The notes under the pieces are model-generated. The model was not told where the DNA came from. It saw only the letters and a list, made by a program, of their open reading frames with translations, and searched no databases. Positions 21,419 to 32,472 of a stretch of DNA of 52,121 nucleotides are shown here, piece by piece. The position numbers and the translations under genes were made by a program. Every line of letters starts with the position of its first letter. Within the stretch, counting starts at the first letter, position 1. Source of the DNA: Tubiluchus corallicola (taxonomy: Eukaryota; Priapulida; Priapulimorpha; Priapulimorphida; Tubiluchidae); contig JAQGDQ010001251.1 of assembly GCA_030141605.1 (NCBI GenBank), positions 1 to 52,121 of the forward strand, read 5' to 3'.

Positions 21419-22560
21419 CCCGGAAGACACACACACACACATATATATATATAATAATCTTTATTTGCCATTATAATACTTTGATAATAACTGATGAAAA
21501 CTTTACAGAGATGATCAATCAGTGTTAGTTAATAAAAACTTACACTGCTAAAGGCAAATGCGTCAGTGCAGTCTAAACTACTGTGCAGTAATGGAAAGTA
21601 ACGACGAATAAAATCAAACATATTTACAACTATGCACAAAAAATGAAAAAATTATGATTGGCCGTGCATATATGAATTCTGAATTAGTGTGTATGTTGTC
21701 GTACTGGCGTGATGGTGTTTCATATCTGGTTAATATTGGTGATTTTAATTTTGTTTTAAATGCTGATAGGGACATGATTTGTTTAATCTGTAATGGTAGA
21801 GAATTCCAAAGTAGAATTGCTTGTTTGATTACAGAGTTCGTTGGTGGGTATTGAGGAATGTTGAGGCATTTAAACCAAGACCAGACTCAATCTGAAACTG
21901 CAGGTCAAAATATCCACTCTTTAAAATATTGAAAGGGAACATACTATTTTTTCTAAAATGACTTATGTGAAGGAATAATCACCGCATAAACAAAATTTCA
22001 CATTCGCGCCACTAGTTTTTCGCTGTTACATGCATTTCGCCATTCTCTTGTTAGATGGGCACTAGCGCCTGCACATCGAAAACGCATTATACAAAAACAG
22101 GTGCTGTACCTCTCAGTTCAGATGTGTTAGTTTGTGACGAACTACACACATTCGACAGCTCATGCGTGAGCACAGCGGTAAATTTGGAATCTGAATTTTT
22201 ATCTTAAAACTTGCCTAGTTTTAGTACAACACACTGAATATCTTACAGTAGCACTGTACTTCAATTTTTGCTTTCGCAAGAGCTTTTGCTGTTGAAAATT
22301 ATGTTAGTTTGTGATGTCATCAACAGTTGGGCTCGCACGCCATTAATTAAGTTTTTAAACTATTATTTAATTATCAGAAATGCTTTTGCAATATTAATTG
22401 TGATAAAATGTATACTTTTTATCGGGACTTGAAAATGGGGTAGTGTATGAAAAATCATCCTGTCTTCATTTAAGTCCACGAACTGATGTCCCTTTACCGA
22501 TCACAACTTTGTGTGAGCATCGTGAACAGTTATGCCAGAATGACGTGTTCAGTTAGTTTA
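21419..22560 (-). pseudogene. LINE reverse-transcriptase C-terminus and 3' UTR, split by family A
   Basis: On the minus strand, 21880 to about 21655 encodes NSVIKQAILLWNSLPLQIKQ followed by SAFKTKLKSPIL, DNIHTNSEFIYARP: the LWNSLP...FK..L block that closes many CR1/Jockey-type reverse transcriptases. It aligns with the copy at 35449-36366 (LWNSL, AFKTK, DN.H.N.EFIY.RP). The 3' UTR ends ggcaaataaagattattat plus a TA/TG tail near 21430. A family A element splits the coding remnant at a TTAA; reading resumes beyond 22473 (VIGKGTSVRGLK-like) to about 22560. Not functional. Confidence 0.7.
21870..22473 (+). mobile_element. TTAA family A element inside a LINE
   Basis: TTAA at 21870-21873 and 22470-22473, 604 bp, from ttaaaccaagaccagactca to atcctgtcttcatttaa. 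Full length. The LINE frame continues on both sides, showing insertion at a TTAA of the LINE. Confidence 0.85.
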
Positions 22561-23418
22561 AACATAATTTATTTAGGATTGGATCAGACAGTTTGAACAA
22601 CATGATTTAGGATCCTCACCACAACAGACTTTATACACTATTTACAAGAACATTTACAGTAAGAATTGGCTATAACTACACAAGCTGACAAGTTTTACAT
22701 TAGACATTAGTAGAAAATGACGGTTAGAAAATACTAATGTACGAATATTTAAGACTGATGCATTTCATATCAGATAGAAACTATTGGACGTAATAGCTAC
22801 TGGAAGCATTTAGTACGTAATATAAAGTCATGTATCATTGGAATATTTTACAGATAGCAACATAGTTAAATTCATCTTTTCCGAATAATGACAACTTCAA
22901 CAGATCATTATTTCCTAAGGCAGCTATATTAAGGTTTAATTTATTGACGTGTTTACACAAAACTGCTTATAACATTTGCGCTAGGTTCTGAGTTCGCGAA
23001 GATCAGTTGTTGTCATAGATTAAGTTTCATTAAATTACAATAATCAAAATTAAAAAAATCTTGACTTGTTTTTGCTGCAATGAAGCCTGAAACTTTGTCC
23101 GGCGTATCAATACGTAACGTATACAAATTTGTATGAAAGTCACTTACTTTTCGAATTCATAATTATAGTATCATTCGCATATTGCTTACATAGTTTAGTG
23201 ATATTTATGAATTATACACCCTTGTTGCAGCTTGGAAATTGTATATTGATACTGTACAGTCTACTCTTTGCGTATGTAGGTATACAGCATTGTTGAGTAG
23301 CACGTTGTATACTGTACAAAATGGCGGCTCAGACGTATTAGGGGCCTGTCTAGCTCATAGAAAATACTGATGGTGGCCAATGTTTTACGTCAATGAAGAA
23401 ATTACAATTCTACATCGC
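22561..23418. other. Unique region
   Basis: No gene recognised. A YY1-like aaaatggcgg occurs near 23320. Confidence 0.4.
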
Positions 23419-23603
23419 TTAAAGGACAAGAAAAGGGGTACCTGAAGTGGTTTCAGGAAAATTGCCTTAAAGAGTTATACTACTTTATAGCAATTTTATA
23501 CGTATATCGTACTCGTGTTGAAAGGATTTTTTGTTTGTTTTCATTTTAAATCTCCCGCAATACCGACGCGCCATTACATGACGTCATGTACGCAAAACGT
23601 AAA
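23419..23603. other. TTAA-tip remnant and CRE palindrome
   Basis: ttaaaggacaagaaaagg at 23419 resembles the family B/D tip, but no matching partner end was found. A perfect 14-bp palindrome acatgacgtcatgt (23576-23589) contains a consensus CRE (TGACGTCA). Confidence 0.4.
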
Positions 23604-24092
23604 TTAAGGGAAGAAAAGGAAATGTCCCAAAAAACTTTCCGTGCAAAATTGTGTTACTTAGCATTTCACTGTCCTGTTTGAAAGAATCATGTAACTAGAA
23701 AAGAAAATTATTAATTATTTGCAATGTTTTTACCAAATGGTAAAATGTCGTTGACTCACCCTCCAGGGTGCGCCACTCATTAACCGTAAATGTATTTTTA
23801 ATCTTATTGACAAGATACAGTAATTTTAAATTTTACTTAGTTAGTGACATGTGCGCTACGAATGCCCTGATTATTTTTTCAAAGTTTACACAATGTTATC
23901 TAAACTTGTTTCAAATGACCTGTCGTCAAAATGGCTGCATCTAGCGGTTATCGCGGGAGTTTAAATTTACATGTTTTATACCACGTTACAGCCACCGCAA
24001 GCCCTGTATGCAAAAAGAATGCATGTAAGTGGTAGAGAATTATAAGACATATTTTTAAGCTTTATGTAAGTGGAGGGTTTTCTTGTGCTTTA
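23604..24092 (+). mobile_element. TTAA family B element, full length
   Basis: TTAA at 23604-23607 and 24089-24092, 489 bp. Left tip ttaagggaagaaaaggaaa, right tip gggttttcttgtgctttaa. Core gtcaaaatggctgcatctag and gggagtttaaatttac. This is the cleanest B copy and defines the family's ends. Confidence 0.85.
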
Positions 24093-24229
24093 AATTTCCA
24101 AAGACGTACCTTACGTTTTTACTTTGTAATTTTGAAAACCATGAAATTATTAAACTCTTTACAATATAGTTGCATGTATTCGTAGTCTTTCTGCATTTAA
24201 AGAAGAAAAAAACGTAATATATATCTCTC

Positions 24230-24500
24230 CCCCACCTGTGGCCAGTACGTTAACATTGTGTCTTAGAATTAATTTAATCTTTATTGATGAACTGTTACGT
24301 CAACACTGGTTTGCATTGGTTGGCTGGCAGCTGGTATCGGTACATGGGAGGAGTCATCAGCCTGTGGGCGTGGTTTTTGGAAAGGTGTATCGCGTTCTCA
24401 TTGGTTATTCGATTGATAATAATCGTTATTATCTCACTGAGTCCACGCTGTATATGAAAGGCTGGCTTAATTGATATCGTATTGGCTGTTACGTACATTG
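24230..24500. promoter_or_regulatory. CCAAT-rich candidate regulatory region
   Basis: Three inverted CCAAT boxes (cattggttgg about 24316, cattggttat about 24400, tattggctg about 24480) and a GC/KLF-type gtgggcgtgg (24362) in under 200 bp. The 78-codon open frame across it is not recognised as a protein. Promoter function is inferred from motif clustering. Confidence 0.3.
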
Positions 24501-24734
24501 CACGAACGATGCACGGATACAGTACGAGATTGTTCAACATTCGGCAATGAAAGGCATTGACGCGTGTTGCTTCTCTTTGAATGAAAACATAAAATTGACT
24601 CTTTATGTAGAACCAATGGCGTTTGTAAATAAAACCTACTGTTTGCAGTGCAAGTTAACCTATATTTAAAAGAGAAATAAACGTAAAAAAGGCAATAAAA
24701 AACTAAACTTATTACACCCAGCTATAAGTCCTAC
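24501..24734. other. Unique spacer
   Basis: Several AATAAA signals near 24625-24710, no gene seen. Confidence 0.3.
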
Positions 24735-25285
24735 AAACTGTTACGTAGGTTACCATACATTCGGGTTTCCCCCCTACACGTCCTCTTTTTGGGCCTCTGT
24801 CCGGGCGGGTTTTCAAAAAATCGGCAGTTTGTTCGGGTTTTGCTTCAATCCGTACGTATGTGCGGACGTTGCCAACTGCAAAGGCGTAAGACAGTACGAG
24901 ACAAAGAAAAGCTCGTTAATTTTCAATACAAGATGTTGCTAACATCTCAAAATGCAACCCTTGTAAAAGCTTTGTGTACATATTTACTGAACAAAAGTAA
25001 GCGATGCGTACATCACTATGGGTCACACGGCCGCCGAAATTCGGCGTATTCACTAAGGACTTAAAATGACGTCAGCTTCTGGGAGCCATTTTGTTTGTTT
25101 TTATGTGAATTTGAATTTCTTTGTTTCTTTAAATTTGTATAGTTTCGCTGTTTTGCAGTTTTGAGCGTAACTGGTAAAAGTTAATTAGAAAGTAGCAATG
25201 CCGAAACGACAGTGTGCATTTACAGATGAAATGAAGGCCAAGTACCCGTGTTTTCGCGCAGGTCCATATTACTGGGAAGCCTAAT
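24735..25285 (+). mobile_element. 5' end of a hAT-like element with short ZBED-like frame
   Basis: The terminal region (ttaccatacattcgggtttc, acgtcctctttttgggcct, ctgtccgggcgggttttc) resembles the 5' ends of ZBED-encoding hAT elements that I know from animals. At 25198 an ATG opens a frame starting MPKRQCAFTDEMKAKYPCF, like the extreme N-terminus of such transposases, but it stops after 28 codons (25285) before any zinc finger. A truncated, inactive remnant; the boundary and class are recalled resemblance only. Confidence 0.45.
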
Positions 25286-25754
25286 GTTACAAACATGTTA
25301 AATCGCACACCGCTATCCAAAAAACAAGTTTACAAACATTCTCAATTTCGCTCTCACTTAATACATAACTAACAGTTCTTGCAACAGGGTTCTTGTAAGC
25401 TTATAAACAACGTATCTACTCTTTTATATAGGTTATATCTGTTAGCCAATCAGCGTTTGATTAAGTCCCATTGTTTTCTTTGTTATAAATGTACTTATGA
25501 TTGTAACGTTTCTTATTAAAAAAAAAAATCGTTTAAACTAAAAAACTGAACATGTTTTTTTCACGTGCCCAAGTAATCATAGACATTAATGATGAAATTG
25601 TACAAGTTTTTCATACTGTAAATCAATACCAAGGCTTTGAACTTATGACGCGTTCAGTTGTGAAAGCAATCACGCTGAAATTACTGTAGATTTAATAATA
25701 TAACGACAGTAGTGTTTTGTTTTGCTTTCCTAGCACAGCTGTCGTTAAAATCAA
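25286..25754. other. Unique AT-rich region
   Basis: No gene or repeat recognised. Confidence 0.4.
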
Positions 25755-26060
25755 ATTGATATTTATTTATTGAACCACTAAGGAAAGAAATTACAGAAGA
25801 GAAAGGAGCAACTACTCAAAAAACATTATACATCTAAAGAAAGAAACCACATATAAGTGATATAATGGTTCAAGTACAAAAAACACATACAATAGAGTAA
25901 CATACATACATATTATAAACTTAATATTACATGTATTACAGGTAGTCAATCAATCAGACTTGCACTGAGTTATCTCACTGTCTTCAAAATATTTTTTGGA
26001 CTAATCTAGCATTAATTTAATTGTTTTCATCATCTTGTGATGCATTTAAAAACGCGAACA
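25755..26060 (-). mobile_element. Probable LINE 3' UTR
   Basis: On the minus strand the block ends tggttcaataaataaatatc, the AATAAA-plus-tail layout shared by other LINE ends here. No coding remnant was found, so the family is unknown. Confidence 0.35.
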
Positions 26061-26530
26061 ATATTGGCAATATGGAAATGTAAGTATTGCAACAGATACG
26101 TTTGTGGAGGCATCTGCAGTTAATCCATATTTATTAAGTACACCTCCCCTTTGAATATGCCAGTACAGAGGAGGGGTAACAGTAGACTTGAGGATTTAGC
26201 CTGCACCTTAAGATCAAGGCAATTTTAATGATTTACTGTAGGTTATGCAGGTAATATTATGTGCCAGTGTATAGAAGGGAAGAATCTCACATCATCTGCC
26301 GTATGAATGAAAATTCGTAGATCACAAAACCCGGGGAAAAGTTCGTAAGTATTTGGCGCACCAGGTTGAGAATTACATGTTAACTTGTCGTGATTATTTT
26401 GCCAATGTTTTGTTTAGATAATTTTCTTTGCTCGCAATAATCTAGCAGGATTAAATAATTTAGATAATTGATATCGATGTTAATTAAGCAGTCAATAATA
26501 ATAGAGTGTTGGCATAGATACCGTAAGTTG
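26061..26530. other. Unique region
   Basis: Nothing recognised. Confidence 0.4.
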
Positions 26531-27156
26531 TTGAAGGAAAAGCGGACCCAATCTTAAACCGTAGGCCAAAACAATCTACTCTTTAAGATATCGAAGGGAA
26601 ACATACTATTTTTTCAAAAATGTCTTACATGAAAGAATTATAACCACATAAACACAATTTCAGGTTCGCGCCACTAGTTCTTCGCTCTTACATGCATTTC
26701 GCCATTTGCTAATTAGAGGAGCATTAGCGGCTGCATTTCTGAATCGTATCAAACAAAACACAAGTGCTGTACCTTTCAGTTCAGATGCGTTAGTTTGTGA
26801 CGTACTGCACACGTCCGACAGCTCATGCGTGAGCACAGCGGTAAAGTTGAAATTTGATGTTTATCCTAAAACTTGCCTAGTTTTAGTACAACGCACTGAA
26901 TACCTTACAGTAGCACTGCACTTCAATTTTAGCTTTCGCAAACACGTGCAACACGCTCGTGGAATATTTTTGCTATTGAAAATTATGTTAGTTTGTGACG
27001 TTATCAATAGTTGAGCTCATCCGCCGTTAATTTAGATTTCAATTTATCGTTTAATTATCAGAAACGCTTTTGCGGTATTAATTGTGTTAAAATGTATACT
27101 TTTTATTGAATTTGAAAATGGGGTAGTATGTGAAAAATCATCCCGTCTTCCTCTAA
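26531..27156 (+). mobile_element. TTAA family A element
   Basis: From ttgaaggaaaagcggacc to catcccgtcttcctctaa, with the terminal TTAA mutated at both sides. Full length. The 102-codon frame at 26706-27014 is a shadow of the element. Confidence 0.85.
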
Positions 27157-27689
27157 AAATGACATGAAAATGTTGTTAACTGTAATGACCTCGCGTCTTT
27201 GTATACGTATTTATATATGTAATTATGCTCAAAATAAATAGTTATGATAATTATAATAATAATTTCATCATAACTGATATAAATTAGGAGCGTAAAACCT
27301 TGCTATAAGTAATAATATATAATCTTGTATGTAATTATTAATGTATCATAAGATATCATATGTATCATAAGATATTAATTATGGTAAAACCTTGTACGTA
27401 ATTATTATAGCGAACAGTAAAACTATTATAACTCTGTACAATTTTTACTAAAATAATAACGGTTCTCAATGGGTTTTTTTAAATTTCAGGCTTTAATTCT
27501 CGCACTTTGGACTCATACTGTTCACTGTATGTAGTACGATGCTTAGTTCCTGACTCTAAGGGTTGAACGTAATTTTGGACGTTGAGAAATAAGAAACATA
27601 CCAAATTGAAATGTCTATTTATTATTCCTATTAATTTGCGTGTAGACATAACAAATATGTTTAGAATTAGTTTTTCAGGTTTTATACAC
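27157..27689. other. Unique AT-rich region
   Basis: Short repeats of tatcataagatat near 27345-27380; no gene seen. Confidence 0.4.
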
Positions 27690-27704
27690 TATATATACAT
27701 ACAC

Positions 27705-27735
<31 letters not shown>

Positions 27736-27749
27736 AACGTGAAATTGTG

Positions 27750-27799
<50 letters not shown>

Positions 27800-27865
27800 A
27801 GTATATAAGCCCAAAAAACTAATCATAAACATATTTTGATATATATATATATATATATATAATGA
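27690..27865. repeat. (TG)n/(TA)n compound microsatellite
   Basis: Alternating TG and TA tracts: 27709-27734, 27753-27800 and 27840-27860. Confidence 0.95.
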
Positions 27866-27893
27866 TTCATTTTTACCATTAATTTAGATTACG

Positions 27894-28433
27894 TTAATGC
27901 AAGACAGGATGATTTTTCATATATTACGCCATTTTTAAGCTCGATAAAAATTATACATTTTAACACGATTAATACTGCACAAGCATTTCTGATATTTAAA
28001 TAATAGATTAAAAATTTAATTAATGGCGGGCGAGCCCAACTATTGATGACATCACAAACTAACGAAATTTTCAAGAGCAAAAATATTCAACGACCGTGTT
28101 GCACGTGTTTGTGAAAGTGAAAATTGAAGTACAGTGCTACTGTAAGATATTCAGTGTGTTGTACTACAACTAGGCAAGTTTTAAGATAAAAATTCAAATT
28201 TCAAATTTACCTCTGTGCTGTCGAACGTGGTTAGCTCGTCACAAATTAACACATCGAATGGCGAAATGCAGTATAACAGCGAAGAACTAGTGGTACGAAC
28301 GTGAAATTGTGTTTGTGTGGTAATAATTCTTTCACGTAAGTTAATTTTGAAAAAAATAGCATGTTTCCTTTCAATATTTTAAAGAGTAGATTGTTTTGAC
28401 CTGCAGTTTAAGATTGGGTCCAGTTTTGCTTTA
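27894..28433 (-). mobile_element. TTAA family A element
   Basis: Plus strand reads ttaatgcaagacaggatg to ccagttttgctttag. TTAA is intact at the left, TTAG at the right. Slight internal deletion around 28235-28265. Confidence 0.85.
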
Positions 28434-28737
28434 GCATCCACATGGCTTTAGCATCCACTTTAGTTGGTAAAAATCTGAACAACCGTTTTGTGACCCCCCC
28501 CCCCCCACCTGTGAAACGTTTTATTATGATTTTCAGAACCGGATTTCCGCTTCGGCTGAGCTTGACTGTTAAATATCCGCTGCTCTCAATTACAAGTTTC
28601 TTAACTTTTGTATAGACTAAATATATGTGTAAAAAGTTGCTTGGGTGGTAATTTGTTTATGCAAAGGTCGCCGACTTTTGATACGTTGCATTAGTCACAG
28701 CTAATTAAACTTTTACCTGTATTTAAACGTTTTCTGC
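28434..28737. other. Spacer with a poly-C run
   Basis: A run of about 13 C at 28494-28506; otherwise unique. It lies just past the stop of the minus-strand exon candidate, so part may be its 3' UTR. Confidence 0.35.
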
Positions 28738-28892
28738 TTAATCCGAGCAAATAATTTTAAAGAGCTGGCGTAGTCCTCCCGTCTGCAGCATTCTTGGGTG
28801 ATGTTTAAAGTCTACTGACTCGGATACGTAATAAAATGTTCTTCGAATTTCATCGCTTTTCTTATCAACGCCAAGTTGTTTAAGCATTTTTT
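28738..28892 (-). CDS. Candidate terminal exon of an unidentified gene
   Basis: Minus-strand exon preceded by a strong acceptor (tttaatctttgctgtag) and ending at a TAA (28738-28740). It encodes about 51 residues, including KMLKQLG, then VDKKSDEIRRTFYYVSESV, then KHHPRMLQTGGLRQL, ending FKIICSD. It starts with two bases of a split codon. The donor at 31562 leaves one base, so the junction gives an in-frame Glu. The composition is protein-like (amphipathic, charged) and unlike the repeats around it. I do not recognise the family. The longer ATG frame upstream (to 29031) runs into the satellite and is probably not coding. Confidence 0.45.
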
Positions 28893-28984
28893 CTACAGCA
28901 AAGATTAAACTCGTTGTATTGTAGCAGAGAATGGTGGTTGAACGGATTATACAGCTGTTTTGAGAAAAGCTGCATTCCGCGAGG

Positions 28985-30796
28985 CATTTAATACAAGAGT
29001 TTAAAAAAATCTGTGAAAATACAGTCCGCATTAATACGTTTTTAATACAAGAATTACAAAAATCTGTGAAAATACAGTCCGCATTAATACGTTTTTAATA
29101 CAAGAGTTTAAAAAAATCTGTGAAAATACAGTCCGCATTAATATGTTTTTAATACAAGAGTTTAAAAAATCTGTGAAAATACAGTCCGCATTAATACGTT
29201 TTTAATACAAGAGTTTAAAAAAATCTGTGAAAATACAGTCCGCATTAATACGTTTTTAATACAAGAATTTCAAAAATCTGTGAAAATACAGTCCGCATTA
29301 ATACGTTTTTAATACAAGAATTTCAAAAATCTGTGAAAATACAGTCCGCATTAATACGCTTTTAATACAAGAGTTTAAAAAATCTGTGAAAATACAGTCC
29401 GCATTAATACGCGTTTAATACAAGAGTTTAAAAAATCTGTGAAAATACAGTCCGCATTAATACGTTTTTAATACAAGAGTTTAAAAAATCTGTGAAAATA
29501 CAGTCCGCATTAATACGTTTTTAATACAAGAGTTTAAAAAATCTGTGAAAATACAGTCCGCATTAATACGTTTTTAATACAAGAGTTTAAAAAATCTGTG
29601 AAAATACAGTCCGCATTAATACGCGTTTAATACAAGAGTTTAAAAAATATGTGAAAATACAGTCCGCATTAATACGTTTTTAATACAAGAGTTTAAAAAA
29701 TCTGTGAAAATACAGTCCGCATTAATACGTTTTTAATACAGGAGTTTAAAAAATCTGTGAAAATACAGTCCGCATTAATACGTTTTTAATACAAGAGTTT
29801 AAAAAATATGTGAAAATACAGTCCGCATTAATACGCGTTTAATACAAGAGTTTAAAAAATCTGTGAAAATACAGTCCGCATTAATACGCGTTTAATACAA
29901 GAGTTTAAAAAATCTGTGAAAATACAGTCCGCATTAATACGTTTTTAATACAAGAGTTTAAAAAATCTGTGAAAATACAGTCCGCATTAATACGTTTTTA
30001 ATACAAGAATTTAAAAAATCTGTGAAAATACAGTCCGCATTAATACGTTTTTAATACAAGAGTTTAAAAAAATCTGTGAAAATACAGTCCGCATTAATAC
30101 GTTTTTAATACAAGAATTTAAAAAACCTGTGAAAATACAGTCCGCATTAATACGTTTTTAATACAAGAGTTTAAAAAATATGTGAAAATACAGTCCGCAT
30201 TAATACGTTTTTAATACAGGAGTTTAAAAAATCTGTGAAAATACAGTCCGCATTAATACGTTTTTAATACAGGAGTTTAAAAAATCTGTGAAAATACAGT
30301 CCGCATTAATACGCGTTTAATACAAGAGTTTAAAAAATCTGTGAAAATACAGTCCGCATTAATACGCGTTTAATACAAGAGTTTAAAAAATATGTGAAAA
30401 TACAGTCCGCATTAATACGTTTTTAATACAAGAGTTTAAAAAATCTGTGAAAATACAGTCCGCATTAATACGTTTTTAATACAGGAGTTTAAAAAATCTG
30501 TGAAAATACAGTCCGCATTAATACGTTTTTAATACAAGAGTTTAAAAAATATGTGAAAATACAGTCCGCATTAATACGCGTTTAATACAAGAGTTTAAAA
30601 AATATGTGAAAATACAGTCCGCATTAATACGTTTTTAATACAAGAGTTTAAAAAATCTGTGAAAATACAGTCCGCATTAATACGTTTTTAATACAGGAGT
30701 TTAAAAAATCTGTGAAAATACAGTCCGCATTAATACGTTTTTAATACAGGAGTTTAAAAAATCTGTGAAAATACAGTCCGCATTAATACGTTTTTT
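28985..30796. repeat. 53-bp satellite, about 34 units
   Basis: Unit of 53-54 bp: acgtttttaatacaagag, then tttaaaaaatctgtgaaaat, then acagtccgcattaat. Variants: acgcgttt or acgctttt for acgttttt, aatatgtg for aatctgtg, caggag for caagag, and one or more extra A. A quartet of variants recurs (see findings). The array lies within the putative 2.67-kb intron between the exon candidates at 28738-28892 and 31563-31674. Confidence 0.97.
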
Positions 30797-30994
30797 ATTA
30801 CGAAGTTAATACAGATTTATTAACGTTTATTAACATACATATTAAATAACATTTATTAACATACAGATGTGCAAATAAACTTGTCAGAAAGGAGTCGCGA
30901 AAGAGTAAAAAGGAGAGATGTGTAATTAATTACACTCTGATTATTGCAGGATCCAAATTAATGAAGAAAAAAATAATGAATTGGTTAGCAAACT
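30797..30994. other. AT-rich spacer
   Basis: Contains three attaacatacat-like repeats (30823-30865); otherwise nothing. Confidence 0.4.
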
Positions 30995-31247
30995 GAAACG
31001 CCGCGCTGACCGTTAGGCACAGCCATTTTAAGGGCAAGTCGTTTAAAACGTGTTTAGATAACGTTGCTTAGTGTTTGAAAAAATAATCAAAGCATTTGTT
31101 GCGCAACTCTTAGTTTAAATTTACTACTTTTATACAGCGTTACTGCTAGCGCAAACCCCGAATGCAATAAGACAGTGTGTAAGTGGTGTAATATTTGAAG
31201 ACGAATTTTTAAGCATTATTTGTGAAGAGTGTTTTCTTGTGCTTTAA
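30995..31247 (+). mobile_element. Rearranged family B fragment
   Basis: 31007-31110 matches the B core in reverse (gaccgttaggcacagccatt, then aaacgtgtttagataacg), while 31125-31247 is the B 3' part in forward orientation, ending gttttcttgtgctttaa with TTAA at 31244-31247. So one B copy has an internal inversion. Confidence 0.7.
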
Positions 31248-31562
31248 ACTAACAATTTTATATGGGTTACTTATTTCGATTATTCTCATATTTATATTTC
31301 GAAACAATCATATTTTTAAGTCTTCTTTTACATAACAACTCAATCTTTCCTCTGTAGAGGTCGTGTTAACTAATGAAGCTTGCGCAGAATTTACCACAAA
31401 ATGAATAATACCGTATTTTCTGAAACACAACCGAAATCAGATTAGTCGTGCGTGGCGGATTGGGTGAGATTGACCTCTCGAGGACCATCGCCGAAGTTGC
31501 TGAGTGTCATCTTCAAAGTTTCGTGTAAATCAAGATGCTGTAAAGTGTCTTTTCAAACTTAC

Positions 31563-31674
31563 CTCCAAGGCGCACAACCTGATAGACGAAGTCGGCGAAC
31601 AGCACGGCTTTCACCCCAACTTTTCCGTCCTGGATACGCCCTGACGGTAGCAGTTTTACGCTCCAACCATGGCT
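31563..31674 (-). CDS. Candidate internal exon of the same unidentified gene
   Basis: On the minus strand the exon ends with a consensus donor, cttggag followed by gtaagtttg (exon edge 31563). The open frame encodes LLPSGRIQDGKVG then VKAVLFADFVYQVVRLG, after which one base is left over, matching the phase of the acceptor at 28892. The frame is open back to a TGA at 31675-31677; plausible acceptors inside (after ccgtcag or tatccag) would make the exon about 77-100 bp. GC-rich relative to its surroundings. Not recognised. An 83-codon plus-strand frame over the same bases is judged a shadow. Confidence 0.45.
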
Positions 31675-31806
31675 TCACCTGTGTTCTCATGTCAGGAAAT
31701 TAAAAAAGTGCAAAGTGGTATTGCTGAAACTTTAAGCGCCAAACCGCCGCAAAGTTACAAATTTGATTTTGATTTAAGAGCGTTTATGAGAACATAAGAA
31801 CTTAGC

Positions 31807-32268
31807 GTGGGGCTGATCCATGAGGTTATGCAGGAGAGCGTGGGGCTGATCCATGAGGTTATGCAGGAGAGCGTGGGGCTGATCCATGAGGTTATGCAGG
31901 AGAGCGTGGGGCTGATCCATGAGGTTATGCAGGAGAGCGTGGGGCTGATCCATGAGGTTATGCAGGAGAGCGTGGGGCTGATCCATGAGGTTATGCAGGA
32001 GAGCGTGGGGCTGATCCAGGAGGTTATGCAGGAGAGCGTGGGGCTGATCCATGAGGTTATGCAGGAGAGCGTGGGGCTGATCCATGAGGTTATGCAGGAG
32101 AGCGTGGGGCTGATCCATGAGGTTATGCAGGAGAGCGTGGGGCTGATCCATGAGGTTATGCAGGAGAGCGTGGGGCTGATCCACGAGGTTATGCAGGAGG
32201 GAGTGGGGCTGATCCACGAGGTTATGCAGGAGAGCGTGGGGCTGATCCACGAGGTTATGCAGGAGGGA
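31807..32268. repeat. 33-bp minisatellite, 14 copies
   Basis: Unit of 33 bp containing gtggggctgatccatgaggt and tatgcaggagagc; 14 x 33 = 462 bp with very few substitutions (one caggaggtt, three ccacgagg, two ggaggga variants). Because 33 is a multiple of three, several frames stay open, giving VGLIHEVMQES repeats on one strand and SWISPTLSCIT or HALLHNLMDQP repeats on the other. Coding use cannot be excluded, but the lack of flanking coding signal argues for a non-coding minisatellite. Confidence 0.95.
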
Positions 32269-32319
32269 GTAACATATCTGAATTGTCGTATTGACACCCT
32301 GGGGTGAATAAGTTTATAA

Positions 32320-32472
32320 TCTAGCCAACTTGAGTGACTAACCGACTGGCTGGTTGGCCGACTGGCTGGCTTAGTTGACTGAATGACTGATTGGATCGAT
32401 CTGGACTTGATTGGCCTGACCTGACCCGACTTAATGTGGTCTGACCTGTTGCTACCATAGTTGACCTGACTG
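32320..32472. repeat. Degenerate CTGACTGGCT repeat
   Basis: Low-complexity gactggctggttggccgact and cctgacctgacccgac tracts. A similar short tract precedes the CTG array at 10835. Confidence 0.7.

Noticed and set aside
28985-30796. CRISPR array
   Set aside because: Units are contiguous with no unique spacers, in an animal-type genome with introns and LINEs; this is a satellite.
31452-31703. 83-codon plus-strand frame as a gene
   Set aside because: The splice donor and better reading frame are on the minus strand over the same bases.
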